Positions 44,653-53,167 of a stretch of 57,506 nucleotides of DNA are shown here, one piece after another. Numbering within the stretch: position 1 is the first letter of the stretch; each line of letters starts with the position of its first letter. Position numbers and translations under genes: made by a program. The notes under the pieces are model-generated. The model did not search any database and was not told where the DNA came from. It saw nothing but the letters and a program-made list of their open reading frames with translations. The stretch lies in assembly GCF_016905445.1 (NCBI RefSeq), contig NZ_JAFEXF010000023.1, positions 1-57,506 on the forward strand, given 5' to 3'. This DNA comes from Streptomyces sp. G44 (GTDB lineage Bacteria; Actinomycetota; Actinomycetes; Streptomycetales; Streptomycetaceae).

Positions 44653-45420
44653 TCAGGCATTCTCCTTGCGGAAGGTCCGCGTGCCCCACAGCAGGGCGAG
44701 GACGGCCATGACCAGCAGCACGAGACAGCCGGTCAGCAGTTCCGTGGCGCTCATGTCCCCCCGGAACGCGGCGCGTTCGGCGTCGACCACGTGGGTCAGG
44801 GGGTTGATCCGGGCCAGGTGGTACAACCAGCCGGGGGCCAGTTGCTCGGACACCGGCAGCAGCACCCCGGACAGCAGCAGAAGCGGCAGGAGCACGGCGT
44901 TCATCAGCGCGGGGAACGCGGCCTCGCTCTTGAGGACCATCGCCAGTGCGTACGATCCCGACGACAGCGTGATGGCCAGGACCGCGGCGATGGCCAGGCT
45001 GAGCAGCAGCCCGGTCGGTGAGGCGTCGAGGTCGAAGACGAGCAGCGTCACCAGCACGATCAGTACGGACTGCGCGGTGGCCTGCACGGCCTGGGCCAGG
45101 ACTTTGCCGAACAGCAGGGCGGCCCTGCTGGCGGGCGTGCCGCGGAAGCGGTCGACGACACCGACCCGGTACTCGGTGAGCAGCCCCACCCCGGCGAAGG
45201 AGCCGCTGAACAGTGCCGTCTGGACGATGAGGGCCGGGGTGAGGATCTCCCAGGCGCCGCCGCCCGGGAACCCGGGGGTGTGGTCGACGACGGACACCAT
45301 GAGGGGCCCGAAGAGGAACAGGTACAGCAGCGGCTGCATGATCCCGATGAGCAGCCAGGTCGGGCTGCGCAGCGCGAGCTTCATGTCCCGTACGAAGATC
45401 AGTTGGGTGTCACGCAGCAT
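44653..45420 (-). CDS. DrrB-type ABC-2 exporter permease
   Basis: 255 residues; the ATG at 45420 overlaps the end of the ATPase gene by 11 bases, so the two are coupled. Six membrane helices lie between residues 20 and 250. The region RDMKLALRSPTWLLIGIMQP (amphipathic helix before TM1) and the loop TEYRVGVVDRFRGTPASRAA are the conserved ABC-2 features of daunorubicin-resistance-type permeases. Together with the ATPase it would pump the cluster product out of the cell. Confidence 0.9.
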   Translation of the reverse strand: MLRDTQLIFVRDMKLALRSPTWLLIGIMQPLLYLFLFGPLMVSVVDHTPGFPGGGAWEILTPALIVQTALFSGSFAGVGLLTEYRVGVVDRFRGTPASRAALLFGKVLAQAVQATAQSVLIVLVTLLVFDLDASPTGLLLSLAIAAVLAITLSSGSYALAMVLKSEAAFPALMNAVLLPLLLLSGVLLPVSEQLAPGWLYHLARINPLTHVVDAERAAFRGDMSATELLTGCLVLLVMAVLALLWGTRTFRKENA

Positions 45421-46393
45421 GGGCTGCCTCCTCGGCCTGGGGCGCGGGGTCGCCGTCCCGCAGAGAACGTCCGGTCAGGCTGAGGAACACGTCGTCGAGG
45501 GTCGGTCGGTTGACCTTGACCGAGGCCATGGTGATCCCCCGGCCGTCGAGGGTGCGCAGCAGTTCCGGCAGGGCGGCGTCGCCGCGGGGCACCCGGAAGC
45601 GCACCGTGTCGCCGTCGACGCTCACTTCGGTGGCGCCGGGCAGCCGGCCGGCGATGCCGGCCGCCTCCGCGACCTGGTCGGTCACCTCGATGGTGATCGC
45701 ATCGCCGGCGACCCGGGCCTTGAGCGCGTCGGGGGTCCCCTCGGCGACGATCGTGCCGTGGTCGGTGACGAGGATCCGGTCGCACAGCGCGTCCGCCTCG
45801 TCGAGGTAGTGGGTGGTGAGGAAGACGGTCGTGCCCTGCTCGGAGCGCAGGCGGCGGACGTGGTCCCAGAGGTTGGCCCGGCTCTGCGGATCGAGCCCGG
45901 TGGTCGGCTCGTCGAGGAAGACGAGCGTCGGTTCGTGGACCAGTCCGAGAGCGATGTCCAGCCGGCGGCGCTGTCCGCCGGAGAGTGTCTTCACGGGGCG
46001 CTGGTCCAGGCCGGCGAGGTCGAGCCGCTCGGCGAGCAGAGCCCCGCGCCGCATGGCCTCGGACCGGGACAGGCCATAGAGCCGGGCCTGGAGTTCGATC
46101 TCCTCGGCGACCCGGGACTCGGGCCAGGTGGCGCCTCCCTGGTGGACGCAGCCGATCTTGCGCCGGACGCCCTGGGGATCCGTCAGCAGGTCGCAGCCGG
46201 CGACGGTGCCGGTGCCGCTGGTGGGGCGCAGCAGGGTCGTGAGCATCCGTAAGGTCGTGGTCTTGCCCGCTCCGTTGGGGCCGAGGAACCCGACCACCTC
46301 CCCGGGCGTCACGTCGAAGTCGATCCCTTTGACCGCTTCGACACTTTTGCCGCGCACGGTGAACCGGCGGGCGAGTCCGCGTACTGTGATCAT
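45410..46393 (-). CDS. DrrA-type ABC exporter ATPase
   Basis: 327 residues from ATG 46393 behind GAGAAGGAATTC; the frame continues upstream without typical sequence. Walker A GPNGAGKTT (38-46), Q-loop region VHQGG, signature LSGGQRRR, Walker B LVFLDEPTTGLDP and the H-loop TTHYLDEADALCD are complete. The C-terminal extension of about 90 residues (VTDQVAEAAGIAGRLPGATE) is typical of DrrA. Leu48, right after Walker A, is encoded by TTA (46250-46252), so exporter synthesis may wait for bldA tRNA. It is first gene of the exporter-UvrA unit, 79 bp after the flavoreductase-like gene. Confidence 0.93.
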   Translation of the reverse strand: MITVRGLARRFTVRGKSVEAVKGIDFDVTPGEVVGFLGPNGAGKTTTLRMLTTLLRPTSGTGTVAGCDLLTDPQGVRRKIGCVHQGGATWPESRVAEEIELQARLYGLSRSEAMRRGALLAERLDLAGLDQRPVKTLSGGQRRRLDIALGLVHEPTLVFLDEPTTGLDPQSRANLWDHVRRLRSEQGTTVFLTTHYLDEADALCDRILVTDHGTIVAEGTPDALKARVAGDAITIEVTDQVAEAAGIAGRLPGATEVSVDGDTVRFRVPRGDAALPELLRTLDGRGITMASVKVNRPTLDDVFLSLTGRSLRDGDPAPQAEEAAHAA

Positions 46394-46472
46394 GAATTCC
46401 TTCTCTCGGCCCGGCGGTCGTCCGGCCGACTCGTGGCGCCCGGCCGGGACGTGGGCTCCGGCGCGCGGCTCG

Positions 46473-47357
46473 TCAGGACTGGCCATCGGCCGCCGCCTGG
46501 TACTGCGCGAGGCGTTCCTGCGCCTCGGCCATGTCGTCGACGGTGGGGGCGTCGTCCTGGGTGAGCTTGACGCGCCAGTAGCCGCTGAAGTCGATCGCGC
46601 GCTTGTCGAGCCCTCGGTCGTCGACCAGGTGGCGCCGCAGGGTCCGGACGACGCCTGCCTCACCGGCCAGCCAGGCGAAAGGGCGTCCGGGCGGGAACTC
46701 GGCGCCGCGGACGGCGTCGACCAGGGCTTCGCTGTGGCCGGCCCGCGTTCCGTCGCGGTGCAGCCAGTGCAGGGTGACGTCGCCCGCCGTCCGGAAGGTC
46801 TGCTGCTCCGCGCGCTCGGCGACCTCGATGAAGACCTGGGCGCGGCTGCGCTCGGGCAGGGCCTCCAGCAGGGTGCCGATGGCGGGCAGCGCCGTCTCGT
46901 CACCGGCGAGCAGCACCCAGTCGGCGGAGGCGATCGAGTCCGTCAGGGCGACCGGTCCGGCGTAGAGCGCGGAGGGGCCGACCATGCCGAGCCGGTCGCC
47001 CGGGCGGGCGGTGCCGGCCCAGGCGCCGGCCGGGCCGCTGTCGCCGTGCAGGACGAAGTCGACCTCGACGGTGTTCGTCCCGGGCACGCGCCGGCGGAGG
47101 GTGAAGCTGCGCATCCAGGGCCGCTCGTCCTCCGGAATGGCCAGAAACGCCTGGTACCAGCCCGTCGCGTCGTCACTCTGCTCCGGCAGGACGGGGCGCG
47201 CCTGGCCGGGCCGGGGGAAGCAGAGCTTGAGCTGCTGGTCCGGGGTCAGGCCGACGGAGTCGTCGAGGTGGTCGGCCTCGAACGTCACGCGGGCCATCCG
47301 CGGTGTGATGCGTGCGATGCCGGTGACCTGGAGGAACGTGACGGGGAGCTCTGCCAT
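46473..47357 (-). CDS. siderophore-interacting-type FAD reductase
   Basis: 294 residues from ATG 47357 behind GCGGAAGGTTTTCG. The FAD-binding barrel carries RSFTLRR and HGDSGPAGAWAGTARPG, the NAD(P)H-binding half has VLLAGDETALPAI, and the C-terminus has FSGYWRVKLTQDD as in ViuB-like siderophore-interacting proteins. Family members reduce ferric siderophores. In this setting (the same gene is remembered from actinomycin-type clusters) it may supply electrons or handle redox of the chromophore. It starts the minus-strand resistance transcript and is divergent from the TetR gene, with two candidate operators between them. Confidence 0.85.
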   Translation of the reverse strand: MAELPVTFLQVTGIARITPRMARVTFEADHLDDSVGLTPDQQLKLCFPRPGQARPVLPEQSDDATGWYQAFLAIPEDERPWMRSFTLRRRVPGTNTVEVDFVLHGDSGPAGAWAGTARPGDRLGMVGPSALYAGPVALTDSIASADWVLLAGDETALPAIGTLLEALPERSRAQVFIEVAERAEQQTFRTAGDVTLHWLHRDGTRAGHSEALVDAVRGAEFPPGRPFAWLAGEAGVVRTLRRHLVDDRGLDKRAIDFSGYWRVKLTQDDAPTVDDMAEAQERLAQYQAAADGQS

Positions 47358-47414
47358 CGAAAACCTTCCGCGAACGTACGGGCGTACTGGGGGGGTCGGG
47401 CGCCCACCTGATAT

Positions 47415-47464
47415 CCTTACACCCTAAAGAGATGTGCCAGGCGAGGTTACTTTATGCCGTAAGG
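47415..47464. promoter_or_regulatory. pair of TetR-type operator-like dyads
   Basis: CCTTACACCCTAAAG (47415-47429) and CTTTATGCCGTAAGG (47450-47464) are inverted copies of each other (11 of 15 matching), and each is itself near-palindromic around a YTTA-n5-TAA core. Their centres are 35 bp apart, between the divergent flavoreductase and TetR genes; the right one overlaps the AAGGAG in front of the TetR start. They are likely binding sites of the TetR protein. Confidence 0.6.
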
Positions 47465-47473
47465 AGTCGCAAG

Positions 47474-48316
47474 GTGGTTGTTTTCGCCGGACAGGGTGAT
47501 GCCCGCCGGTCCATGTCCCTGCTCTGGCGATCGGCTGAAACAGGCGGACCCGCTTCCAAACCCGGTCCCAAACCCGGACTCGACGTGGACACGATCGTGG
47601 CCGCGGGTATCGCGGTGGCGGACGAAGAGGGCATGGCGGCCCTGTCCATGCGTGCGGTCGGCACCCGGCTCGGGCGGACCGCCATGGCGCTCTACACGTA
47701 CGTGCCGAGCAAGAGCGAACTGGTCGACCTCATGCACGACCGGGTGCTGGCCGAGCTGCCCACGATGTACGACACGGGCGAGGGATGGCGCCCGGCGATC
47801 ACCGCCTGGGCCGACGACGCCTGGGCGTTCTATCTGCGCCACCCCTGGGTGCTCCAGGTCTCGCAGGCCCGTCCGGTACTCGGGCCGAACGAGTACGCGC
47901 GGCTGGAGACGGTGGTGCGGATCCTGGGCGGAACCGGCCTGGAACCCCTGCACGTCAGACGGATCATCGCGGCGTTGTTCCAGTTCGTGCGGGGTATGGC
48001 CCTGGTCGCGACGGAACACCGGCAGGCGGCGCCGGAGACCGGGGTGCCCGATGAGGAGTGGTGGACGCAACGGTCCGCGTTGATGGCGGAGTTCGCGCCG
48101 GACTTCACCGCACGCTTCCCCGCCCTCGCGGCCCTGGAGTCGGCCGCGAGCCTCGCCGCCATGGCCGAGGCGGGGGCGGGTGGCGCCGCGTCACACATGG
48201 AGCAGGAGGCGAGGGAGACGTTCCGGCTGGGTCTGGACCTGATTCTCGACGGCGTCGCGGCGGCGGTGCGGGCGAACTCCGACGGCACGCTCCACACCTC
48301 GGCCGACACCCCCTGA
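47474..48316 (+). CDS. TetR-family repressor
   Basis: 280 residues from a GTG at 47474 with AAGGAG seven bases before it; an ATG at 47513 (MSLLWRSAE, 13 codons later) is the alternative. The DNA-binding domain covers about 30-95 (LDVDTIVAAGIAVADEEGMA, then LGRTAMALYTYVPSKSELV). The ligand-binding part has the TetR_C_1-like arrangement of tetracycline/daunorubicin-type repressors. It probably represses the divergent flavoreductase-exporter-UvrA operon and itself until the cluster product binds. Confidence 0.88.
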   Translation: MVVFAGQGDARRSMSLLWRSAETGGPASKPGPKPGLDVDTIVAAGIAVADEEGMAALSMRAVGTRLGRTAMALYTYVPSKSELVDLMHDRVLAELPTMYDTGEGWRPAITAWADDAWAFYLRHPWVLQVSQARPVLGPNEYARLETVVRILGGTGLEPLHVRRIIAALFQFVRGMALVATEHRQAAPETGVPDEEWWTQRSALMAEFAPDFTARFPALAALESAASLAAMAEAGAGGAASHMEQEARETFRLGLDLILDGVAAAVRANSDGTLHTSADTP

Positions 48317-48419
48317 CGGGGTGGAGCGCACCCACACGACGGGGCACGTGCCGCACTCCCCGAAGTGATCGATTTCGATGTTGATTGCGTCCAATCGGCC
48401 ACCATCTCCGGCCGGAAAC

Positions 48420-48495
48420 ATTCATTGACGGTGTACCGGAAGGTGACTACCGTTTTTTGAGATTGCGCCCTTGATGTCTCGAAGGCGCAATGAAT
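48420..48495. promoter_or_regulatory. nested inverted repeats upstream of the LmbU gene
   Basis: Outer pair ATTCATTG (48420-48427) and CAATGAAT (48488-48495); inner pair ATTGCGCC (48462-48469) and GGCGCAAT (48484-48491). The right outer arm overlaps the right inner arm, so the two pairings are mutually exclusive. The region has a T6 run (48433-48438 area) and ends about 40 bp before the GTG. It may be an operator or an RNA switch in the leader. Confidence 0.45.
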
Positions 48496-48535
48496 GGCGT
48501 GAGACGCATCACGCCCCGATTTCAGGAGAAAGCCG

Positions 48536-49183
48536 GTGCAGCACATCGCCGAGTACGACCGGAGTGACCGTCCATTAGCAGTCGGCTACCGAGCGACCGA
48601 GGCGGCCCGTCCTCGCAGGCCGGGTGAGCACGAACGCATCTTCACCACCCGGGTCGGCCTCAAGATGCCGACCAGCCTCACGTACGAACGATGGGAGAAG
48701 GCCGGGCAGCACATCTTCCAGATCGCCGACTCCTCGGCCTGGTGCCTGGGCGACTGGCTCGTCTACGGCCAGGACCGCTACGCGGACCGCTACCAGACGG
48801 GAGTGCAGGCCGCGGGACTCGACTACCAGACGCTGCGCAACTACGCGTGGGTGGCACGCCACTTCGAGCTCTGGCGTCGGCGCGAGACGCTGAGCTTTGG
48901 CCACCACGCCGAGGTCGCCTCCCTGCCGCCGACGGAGGCCGACACCTGGCTCGACCAGGCGGAGCAGCACGGCTGGTCACGCAACCAGCTCCGACTGCGG
49001 CTACGGGAGAGCCGCAGAGGAAACCGGCCGGCCACGCCCGCACAGGCCAGCCAGCTGCGGATCAGCGCCCCCCGTGACCATGTCCAGCGTTGGCGGGAGG
49101 CCGCATCGAGGGGAGACCGGGATTTCGAGGAGTGGGTCCTGCTGACACTCGACCGTGCCACCGCGCACGAGCTCGGTCATTGA
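48536..49183 (+). CDS. LmbU-family transcriptional activator
   Basis: 215 residues from a GTG at 48536 behind TTCAGGAGAAAGCCG. The conserved LmbU/NovE core is clear: VGLKMPTSLTYERWEKAGQH, SSAWCLGDWLVYGQDRYADR and LDYQTLRNYAWVARHFEL, followed by SRNQLRLRLRESR. These regulators sit in lincomycin, aminocoumarin and actinomycin clusters and activate their biosynthetic operons. Leu14 is encoded by TTA (48575-48577), so the activator would only be translated once bldA tRNA is made, delaying the cluster to late growth. Co-directional with the ferredoxin gene 28 bp downstream. Confidence 0.9.
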   Translation: MQHIAEYDRSDRPLAVGYRATEAARPRRPGEHERIFTTRVGLKMPTSLTYERWEKAGQHIFQIADSSAWCLGDWLVYGQDRYADRYQTGVQAAGLDYQTLRNYAWVARHFELWRRRETLSFGHHAEVASLPPTEADTWLDQAEQHGWSRNQLRLRLRESRRGNRPATPAQASQLRISAPRDHVQRWREAASRGDRDFEEWVLLTLDRATAHELGH

Positions 49184-49211
49184 CGCCCCCGACCACCGGA
49201 GACCGCCGCCC

Positions 49212-49418
49212 ATGGAGATCCACATCGACCATCGCACCTGCATCGGGTCCGGGCAGTGCACCCTGACGGCACCCACCGTGTTCACCCAGGACGACGACGG
49301 GTACGCCGCGCTCGTACCCGACGGGGCGCGGACGGCGACCCCGCGGCAGGTGACCCAGGCCGCGCTGTCCTGCCCCGTCCAGGCCATCGCCGTGGAGAAC
49401 GACCCCTCTGACGCCTGA
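49212..49418 (+). CDS. 3Fe-4S-type ferredoxin
   Basis: 68 residues from ATG 49212. Cysteines in RTCIGSGQCTLTAP and SCPVQAI fit the three-cysteine cluster of small actinobacterial ferredoxins that serve P450s. It is separated from the LmbU gene by 28 bp and is convergent with the P450 gene across a terminator, so it is the natural electron donor of that P450. Confidence 0.9.
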   Translation: MEIHIDHRTCIGSGQCTLTAPTVFTQDDDGYAALVPDGARTATPRQVTQAALSCPVQAIAVENDPSDA

Positions 49419-49445
49419 CGGCACACCACCTTTCGCCCCCCGGAG

Positions 49446-49482
49446 CCGAGGGCTCCACGGTCCCGCACCGTGGAGCCCTCGG
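49446..49482. terminator. 16-bp perfect bidirectional terminator
   Basis: CCGAGGGCTCCACGGT (49446-49461) and ACCGTGGAGCCCTCGG (49467-49482) form a 16-bp stem with a 5-nt loop between the convergent ferredoxin and P450 genes. Confidence 0.8.
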
Positions 49483-49495
49483 TGCTGCGGTCGGA

Positions 49496-50788
49496 TCATG
49501 CTCCGAGCCGCAGGCGCAGCGCGTTCAGCCGCCAGCTGCCGGGCAGCCGGGCACGCTCGTCCTCCGCATCGCCGTCAGCGAGCGCGAGGTCCGGGTAGCG
49601 GGCCAGCAGCCGGGCGAGCGCCACCTCGCCCTCCTGCCGGGCCAGCGTGGCACCCAGGCAGTAGTGGATGCCGTGGCCGAAGCCCACGTGGTTCTCGGCC
49701 TGCCCGTCCGGCTCACGCGTCAGGTGCAGCCGGTCCGGGTCGGTGTAGTGCCGTGGGTCGAAGTTGGCGGAGACCAGGACGGGTTGGACCGCGTCACCGC
49801 GGGCGATGCGTGTGCCGGCCATCTCCAGGTCCTCGACGGCGTAGCGCAGCCGGGCCACCTGTACCGAGCCGCACCAACGCATCAACTCCTGCACCGCTCT
49901 CGGGAGCAGCGCCGGGTTCTCCCTGAGCCGTGCGAGCTGGTCGGGATGGGTGAGCAGGGCCAGGGTGCCGTTGCCGATCAGATGCGTGCTCGTCTCGTGG
50001 CCGGCCAGCACCAGGGTGAGCACCATGGTGACCATCTCCGTGTCGCTGAGCCGTCCGCCGTCGTCGTCCTGCGCCCGGATCAGTTCGCTCAGCAGATCGT
50101 CCTTGAGCGCGGCGCGACGCTGCTCGATCAGCTGATGGCAGTAGTCGATCATCACGGGAAAGGAGTGCTGCAGGCGTTCGGGTCGCATCGACACGAGGTC
50201 CCCGCCCCATTCCCGCCATCGTTCGAGGTCGACCGCGGGGATCCCCACGAGCCGGCAGATCACCGTGATCGACAGGGGGTAGGCGTAGTGCTCCAGCAGG
50301 TCCACCGTTCCGTCCTGTGCCCGGTGGGGCAGTTCGGCGAGCAGCCGGTCGGCGATCTGTTCGATGGCGGGACGCAGATCGAGGATCCGGCGGGCCGTGA
50401 ACGCCCGGGTCACCAGGCGGCGCAGCCGCGGGTGGTCCGGCGGGTCGCTGTCCAGGATGGATCCGAGCAGGTAGATCCGTAAGTGCTCGGGGACCTTGAG
50501 CAGTTCCATCATCCCCTCGCGCGGATCCGCGCCCTGTGCGCCGGGCACGTGGGAAGGGGTGTTGACGAACCGCGGGTCGCGCAGCACGGCACGGACGTCG
50601 TCGTAGCGGGTCACGAACCACACCGGGGTGCCGTCCACGAACCGGCCACGGACGACCGGGCCCTGCTCGCGCAGCCGGCCGTAGCCGCCGAAGGGGTTCG
50701 CGAGCAGGTCGGGGTCCATCATGTGCGGGCCGGCGGGGCACGCCGCTGCCCCGTCGGCCCGCGGGGCGTCCTGGAAAGTGGAAGACAT
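49496..50788 (-). CDS. cytochrome P450
   Basis: 430 residues from ATG 50788 with GGAG upstream. I-helix AGHET (262-266), ExxR in ELMR (301-304) and heme-binding FGHGIHYCLG with Cys377 are intact; it is a soluble bacterial class I enzyme. In actinomycin clusters a P450/ferredoxin pair oxidises a prolyl residue to make X-type congeners (recalled for the marine acn cluster), and that is the leading guess. Hydroxylation of kynurenine or anthranilate is the alternative, because no flavin kynurenine 3-monooxygenase is seen. Leu103 is a TTA codon (50480-50482). It is last gene of the long minus-strand operon, 26 bp after the methyltransferase. Confidence 0.93.
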   Translation of the reverse strand: MSSTFQDAPRADGAAACPAGPHMMDPDLLANPFGGYGRLREQGPVVRGRFVDGTPVWFVTRYDDVRAVLRDPRFVNTPSHVPGAQGADPREGMMELLKVPEHLRIYLLGSILDSDPPDHPRLRRLVTRAFTARRILDLRPAIEQIADRLLAELPHRAQDGTVDLLEHYAYPLSITVICRLVGIPAVDLERWREWGGDLVSMRPERLQHSFPVMIDYCHQLIEQRRAALKDDLLSELIRAQDDDGGRLSDTEMVTMVLTLVLAGHETSTHLIGNGTLALLTHPDQLARLRENPALLPRAVQELMRWCGSVQVARLRYAVEDLEMAGTRIARGDAVQPVLVSANFDPRHYTDPDRLHLTREPDGQAENHVGFGHGIHYCLGATLARQEGEVALARLLARYPDLALADGDAEDERARLPGSWRLNALRLRLGA

Positions 50789-50814
50789 GGTCGGCTCCGG
50801 TAATCGCTGGGGCG

Positions 50815-51855
50815 TCACTTGACCGCGCTGATCACACCGTGGGGCGTCCACCGGCCGCCGGGCAGCCGCTCGGGCTTCACGAACCCGGCTGCGGCGAACC
50901 ACTCCTCGTACTGGCCCCACCGGTAGATCGTGCTGCTGGCAGCCGGCAGCGTCGCGAAGTACACGTTGTCCAGGGCCGCGTACAGCGGACCGTCCCCGCT
51001 GTCGTCGGACATGGCGTTGAACACCAGTACCCGCCCGCCGTCCGGCAGCGCCGCATGCGCCTTGCGCAACAGCCGCATGTTCTCCTGCGGCGACCAGATC
51101 ACGAGCTGGTTGGCGAAGAGCACGCAGTCGTGGCCTGTCGGGTAGGTGTCGGCGAAGATGTCCGCGGCTCGCACGGAGATCCGGTCGGACAGGCCGTGCT
51201 CGGTGATCTTCTTGCGGGCGATCTCCACCGTGCCGGGCAGGTCCAGGACGGTGAACTCCACTCCGGGGTTGGCCTGCGCGAGGGCGATGGCGTTGACGCC
51301 GTCGCCGCCGCCCACGTCGAGCACGCGCCGCACTCCGGTGAGGTCGGCCTTCTCGACGAGCACGGGGTTGGACAGCCGGGACCAGGACCGCATGCAGCGG
51401 TAGAACAACTGCTCCAGCTCGCGGTCCGCGGACAGCCGGTGGTAGAGGTCCTCCCCCGTGCCCTTGATCCGTCGCAGGCCGACGTTGGTGTTCTCGCGCA
51501 GTGAGGCGACGAAGTCCACCTCGGCGGGCCGGACGATCCGCTCCTCGTACTCGACGAGATCCTCGATGATCTCCCAGGTGCCCTCGGCGAAGAGGCCATT
51601 CAGCACGTCGGCGTTCTCGTAGCCGTCGCCCTGACGCTTCGTCAGTCCGAGGGCCGTGGTGCCGAGCAGCAGGATCTGCACCGGCCGCTCCGCCAGGTCG
51701 AGCTCCCGGCCGATCTCCGGCGGGGTCAGGCCCGGTCGCCGGTGCAACAGGGTGAACAGGCCCAGTTCGCTGCCCGCGCGGAGCATCTGGAAGGCCGAGG
51801 AGCCGAACAGGATCTGTACCAGTCCGTCGGTGGTGAGCGGGGATGCGTGAGCCAT
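50815..51855 (-). CDS. aromatic O/C-methyltransferase (acetylserotonin-OMT type)
   Basis: 346 residues from ATG 51855 (GGAG upstream); a GTG two codons earlier is less well placed. An N-terminal winged-helix dimerisation domain (SELGLFTLLHRRPGLTPPEI) is followed by a SAM domain with VLDVGGGDGVNAIALAQANP and FTVLDLPGTVEIARK. This family includes SibL, which C-methylates 3-hydroxykynurenine at C4 in sibiromycin, and the corresponding actinomycin methyltransferases. Placed between kynureninase and P450, it most likely makes the 4-methyl group of 4-methyl-3-hydroxyanthranilate. 52 bp separate it from the kynureninase stop. Confidence 0.9.
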   Translation of the reverse strand: MAHASPLTTDGLVQILFGSSAFQMLRAGSELGLFTLLHRRPGLTPPEIGRELDLAERPVQILLLGTTALGLTKRQGDGYENADVLNGLFAEGTWEIIEDLVEYEERIVRPAEVDFVASLRENTNVGLRRIKGTGEDLYHRLSADRELEQLFYRCMRSWSRLSNPVLVEKADLTGVRRVLDVGGGDGVNAIALAQANPGVEFTVLDLPGTVEIARKKITEHGLSDRISVRAADIFADTYPTGHDCVLFANQLVIWSPQENMRLLRKAHAALPDGGRVLVFNAMSDDSGDGPLYAALDNVYFATLPAASSTIYRWGQYEEWFAAAGFVKPERLPGGRWTPHGVISAVK

Positions 51856-51907
51856 GGGCACTCCGAATCGGCTGAGGTGGAGGGGGTGGTGTGCGGGGAG
51901 GCGGAGG

Positions 51908-53167
51908 TCAGGTCACCCGGGCGAGGCCGGCGGGCCGGGAGGCGTGGGCGCCCTCGGCCACGACGTCGCGGATGCGGGCCAGCGCGTCCCAGACGTCGGT
52001 GAACCGGGTGACCAGGGGGGACAGACCGATGCGCAGCCGGTCCGGGACCCGGTAGTCGCAGACGACCTTCGCGTCCGCGGCCAGCGCCTGGCAGATCCGC
52101 CAGGCGTCGGGGTGGTGCAGGGACAGATGTGAACCGCGCCGCTCCGGCGGGCGGGGGGAGGCGGGCCGGAAGTCCAGGGGCGTGAGCCAGGCGTCCGCCA
52201 GCTCGTCGGCCAGCCGGCCCAGCCGCAGCCCCTTGGCCCGGATCCGCGCCAGTCCCGCCTCCTCGACCAGGGTGAGGGCGGGGTCGATCGCCGCCAGGGA
52301 CACCAGTGGCGGGGTGCTCACCAGGAACCGCTCGATGCCCGGCACCGGGTCGTAGTCGGGCCCCATCTCGAACTGGCCGCGCTGCCCGTACCAGCCCCAC
52401 ACCGGCTGCCGCAGCCGGGAGTGCAGGTCGCTGCGCACGTAGAGGAAGGCGGGTGAACCCGGGCCGCCGTTGAGGTACTTGTAGGTGCAGCCGACGGCGA
52501 GTTCCGCGCCGGTGCCTGCCAGGTCGACGGGGACGGCTCCGGCGGCGTGCGACACGTCCCACAGCACCCGTGCGCCGACCGCGTGGGCCAGGTCGTTCAC
52601 CTGCGCCATGTCCAGCAGCGCGCCACTGCGGTAGGACACCAGGGAGAGCACCACCAGCGCGACGTCATCGTCCAGTGCCGAGCGCAGCGCGTCGAGGTCG
52701 AGGCCGCCGTCGAGGTCGGACGGCAGCCGCACCAGCCGCAGCCCGCGCTGTTCGGCCAGGCCCTGGACGATGTACCGGTTGCTGGGGAAGTCCTCGGCGT
52801 CCATCAGGACGGTGCCGCGCCCCGGTGCCGTGTCCAGGGCGGCCGCGGCCAGCTTGTAGAGGTTGACCGACGTGGAGTCGGAGATCACCACCTCGCCGGG
52901 CGCGGCGCCCAGTACGTGCTCGGCGAGGCGGTCGCCGAGCCGGGCGCCCCAGTCGATCCAGCCCTGCCACGACCGCACCAGTCCCCCGCCCCAGCCCTCC
53001 TCGACCACCTCCCGCAGCACCTCCGCCGTGGCCACGGGCAGCGGGCCCAGCGAGTTGCCGTCCAGGTAGATCAGCTCCGGGTCGGCGATGACGAACCGTT
53101 CGCGGAACGCGGCGAGCGGATCGGCCGCGTCCAGTTCCTCGGCCACCGTGCGCGGGATCCCGCTCAC
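51908..53167 (-). CDS. kynU: kynureninase
   Basis: 419 residues from ATG 53167 behind AAGGAGGGCCG. A fold-type I PLP enzyme: LIYLDGNSLGPLP at the N-terminus, ISDSTSVNLYKL phosphate-binding loop, the cofactor aspartate in LWDVSHAAGAVPVDL, and the Schiff-base Lys230 in GCTYKYLNGGPG, all as in kynureninases. It splits (hydroxy)kynurenine into (hydroxy)anthranilate and alanine. In a cluster with tryptophan dioxygenase and NRPS it supplies the aromatic starter unit. It lies in the middle of the operon, 93 bp after the dioxygenase gene. Confidence 0.95.
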   Translation of the reverse strand: MSGIPRTVAEELDAADPLAAFRERFVIADPELIYLDGNSLGPLPVATAEVLREVVEEGWGGGLVRSWQGWIDWGARLGDRLAEHVLGAAPGEVVISDSTSVNLYKLAAAALDTAPGRGTVLMDAEDFPSNRYIVQGLAEQRGLRLVRLPSDLDGGLDLDALRSALDDDVALVVLSLVSYRSGALLDMAQVNDLAHAVGARVLWDVSHAAGAVPVDLAGTGAELAVGCTYKYLNGGPGSPAFLYVRSDLHSRLRQPVWGWYGQRGQFEMGPDYDPVPGIERFLVSTPPLVSLAAIDPALTLVEEAGLARIRAKGLRLGRLADELADAWLTPLDFRPASPRPPERRGSHLSLHHPDAWRICQALAADAKVVCDYRVPDRLRIGLSPLVTRFTDVWDALARIRDVVAEGAHASRPAGLARVT

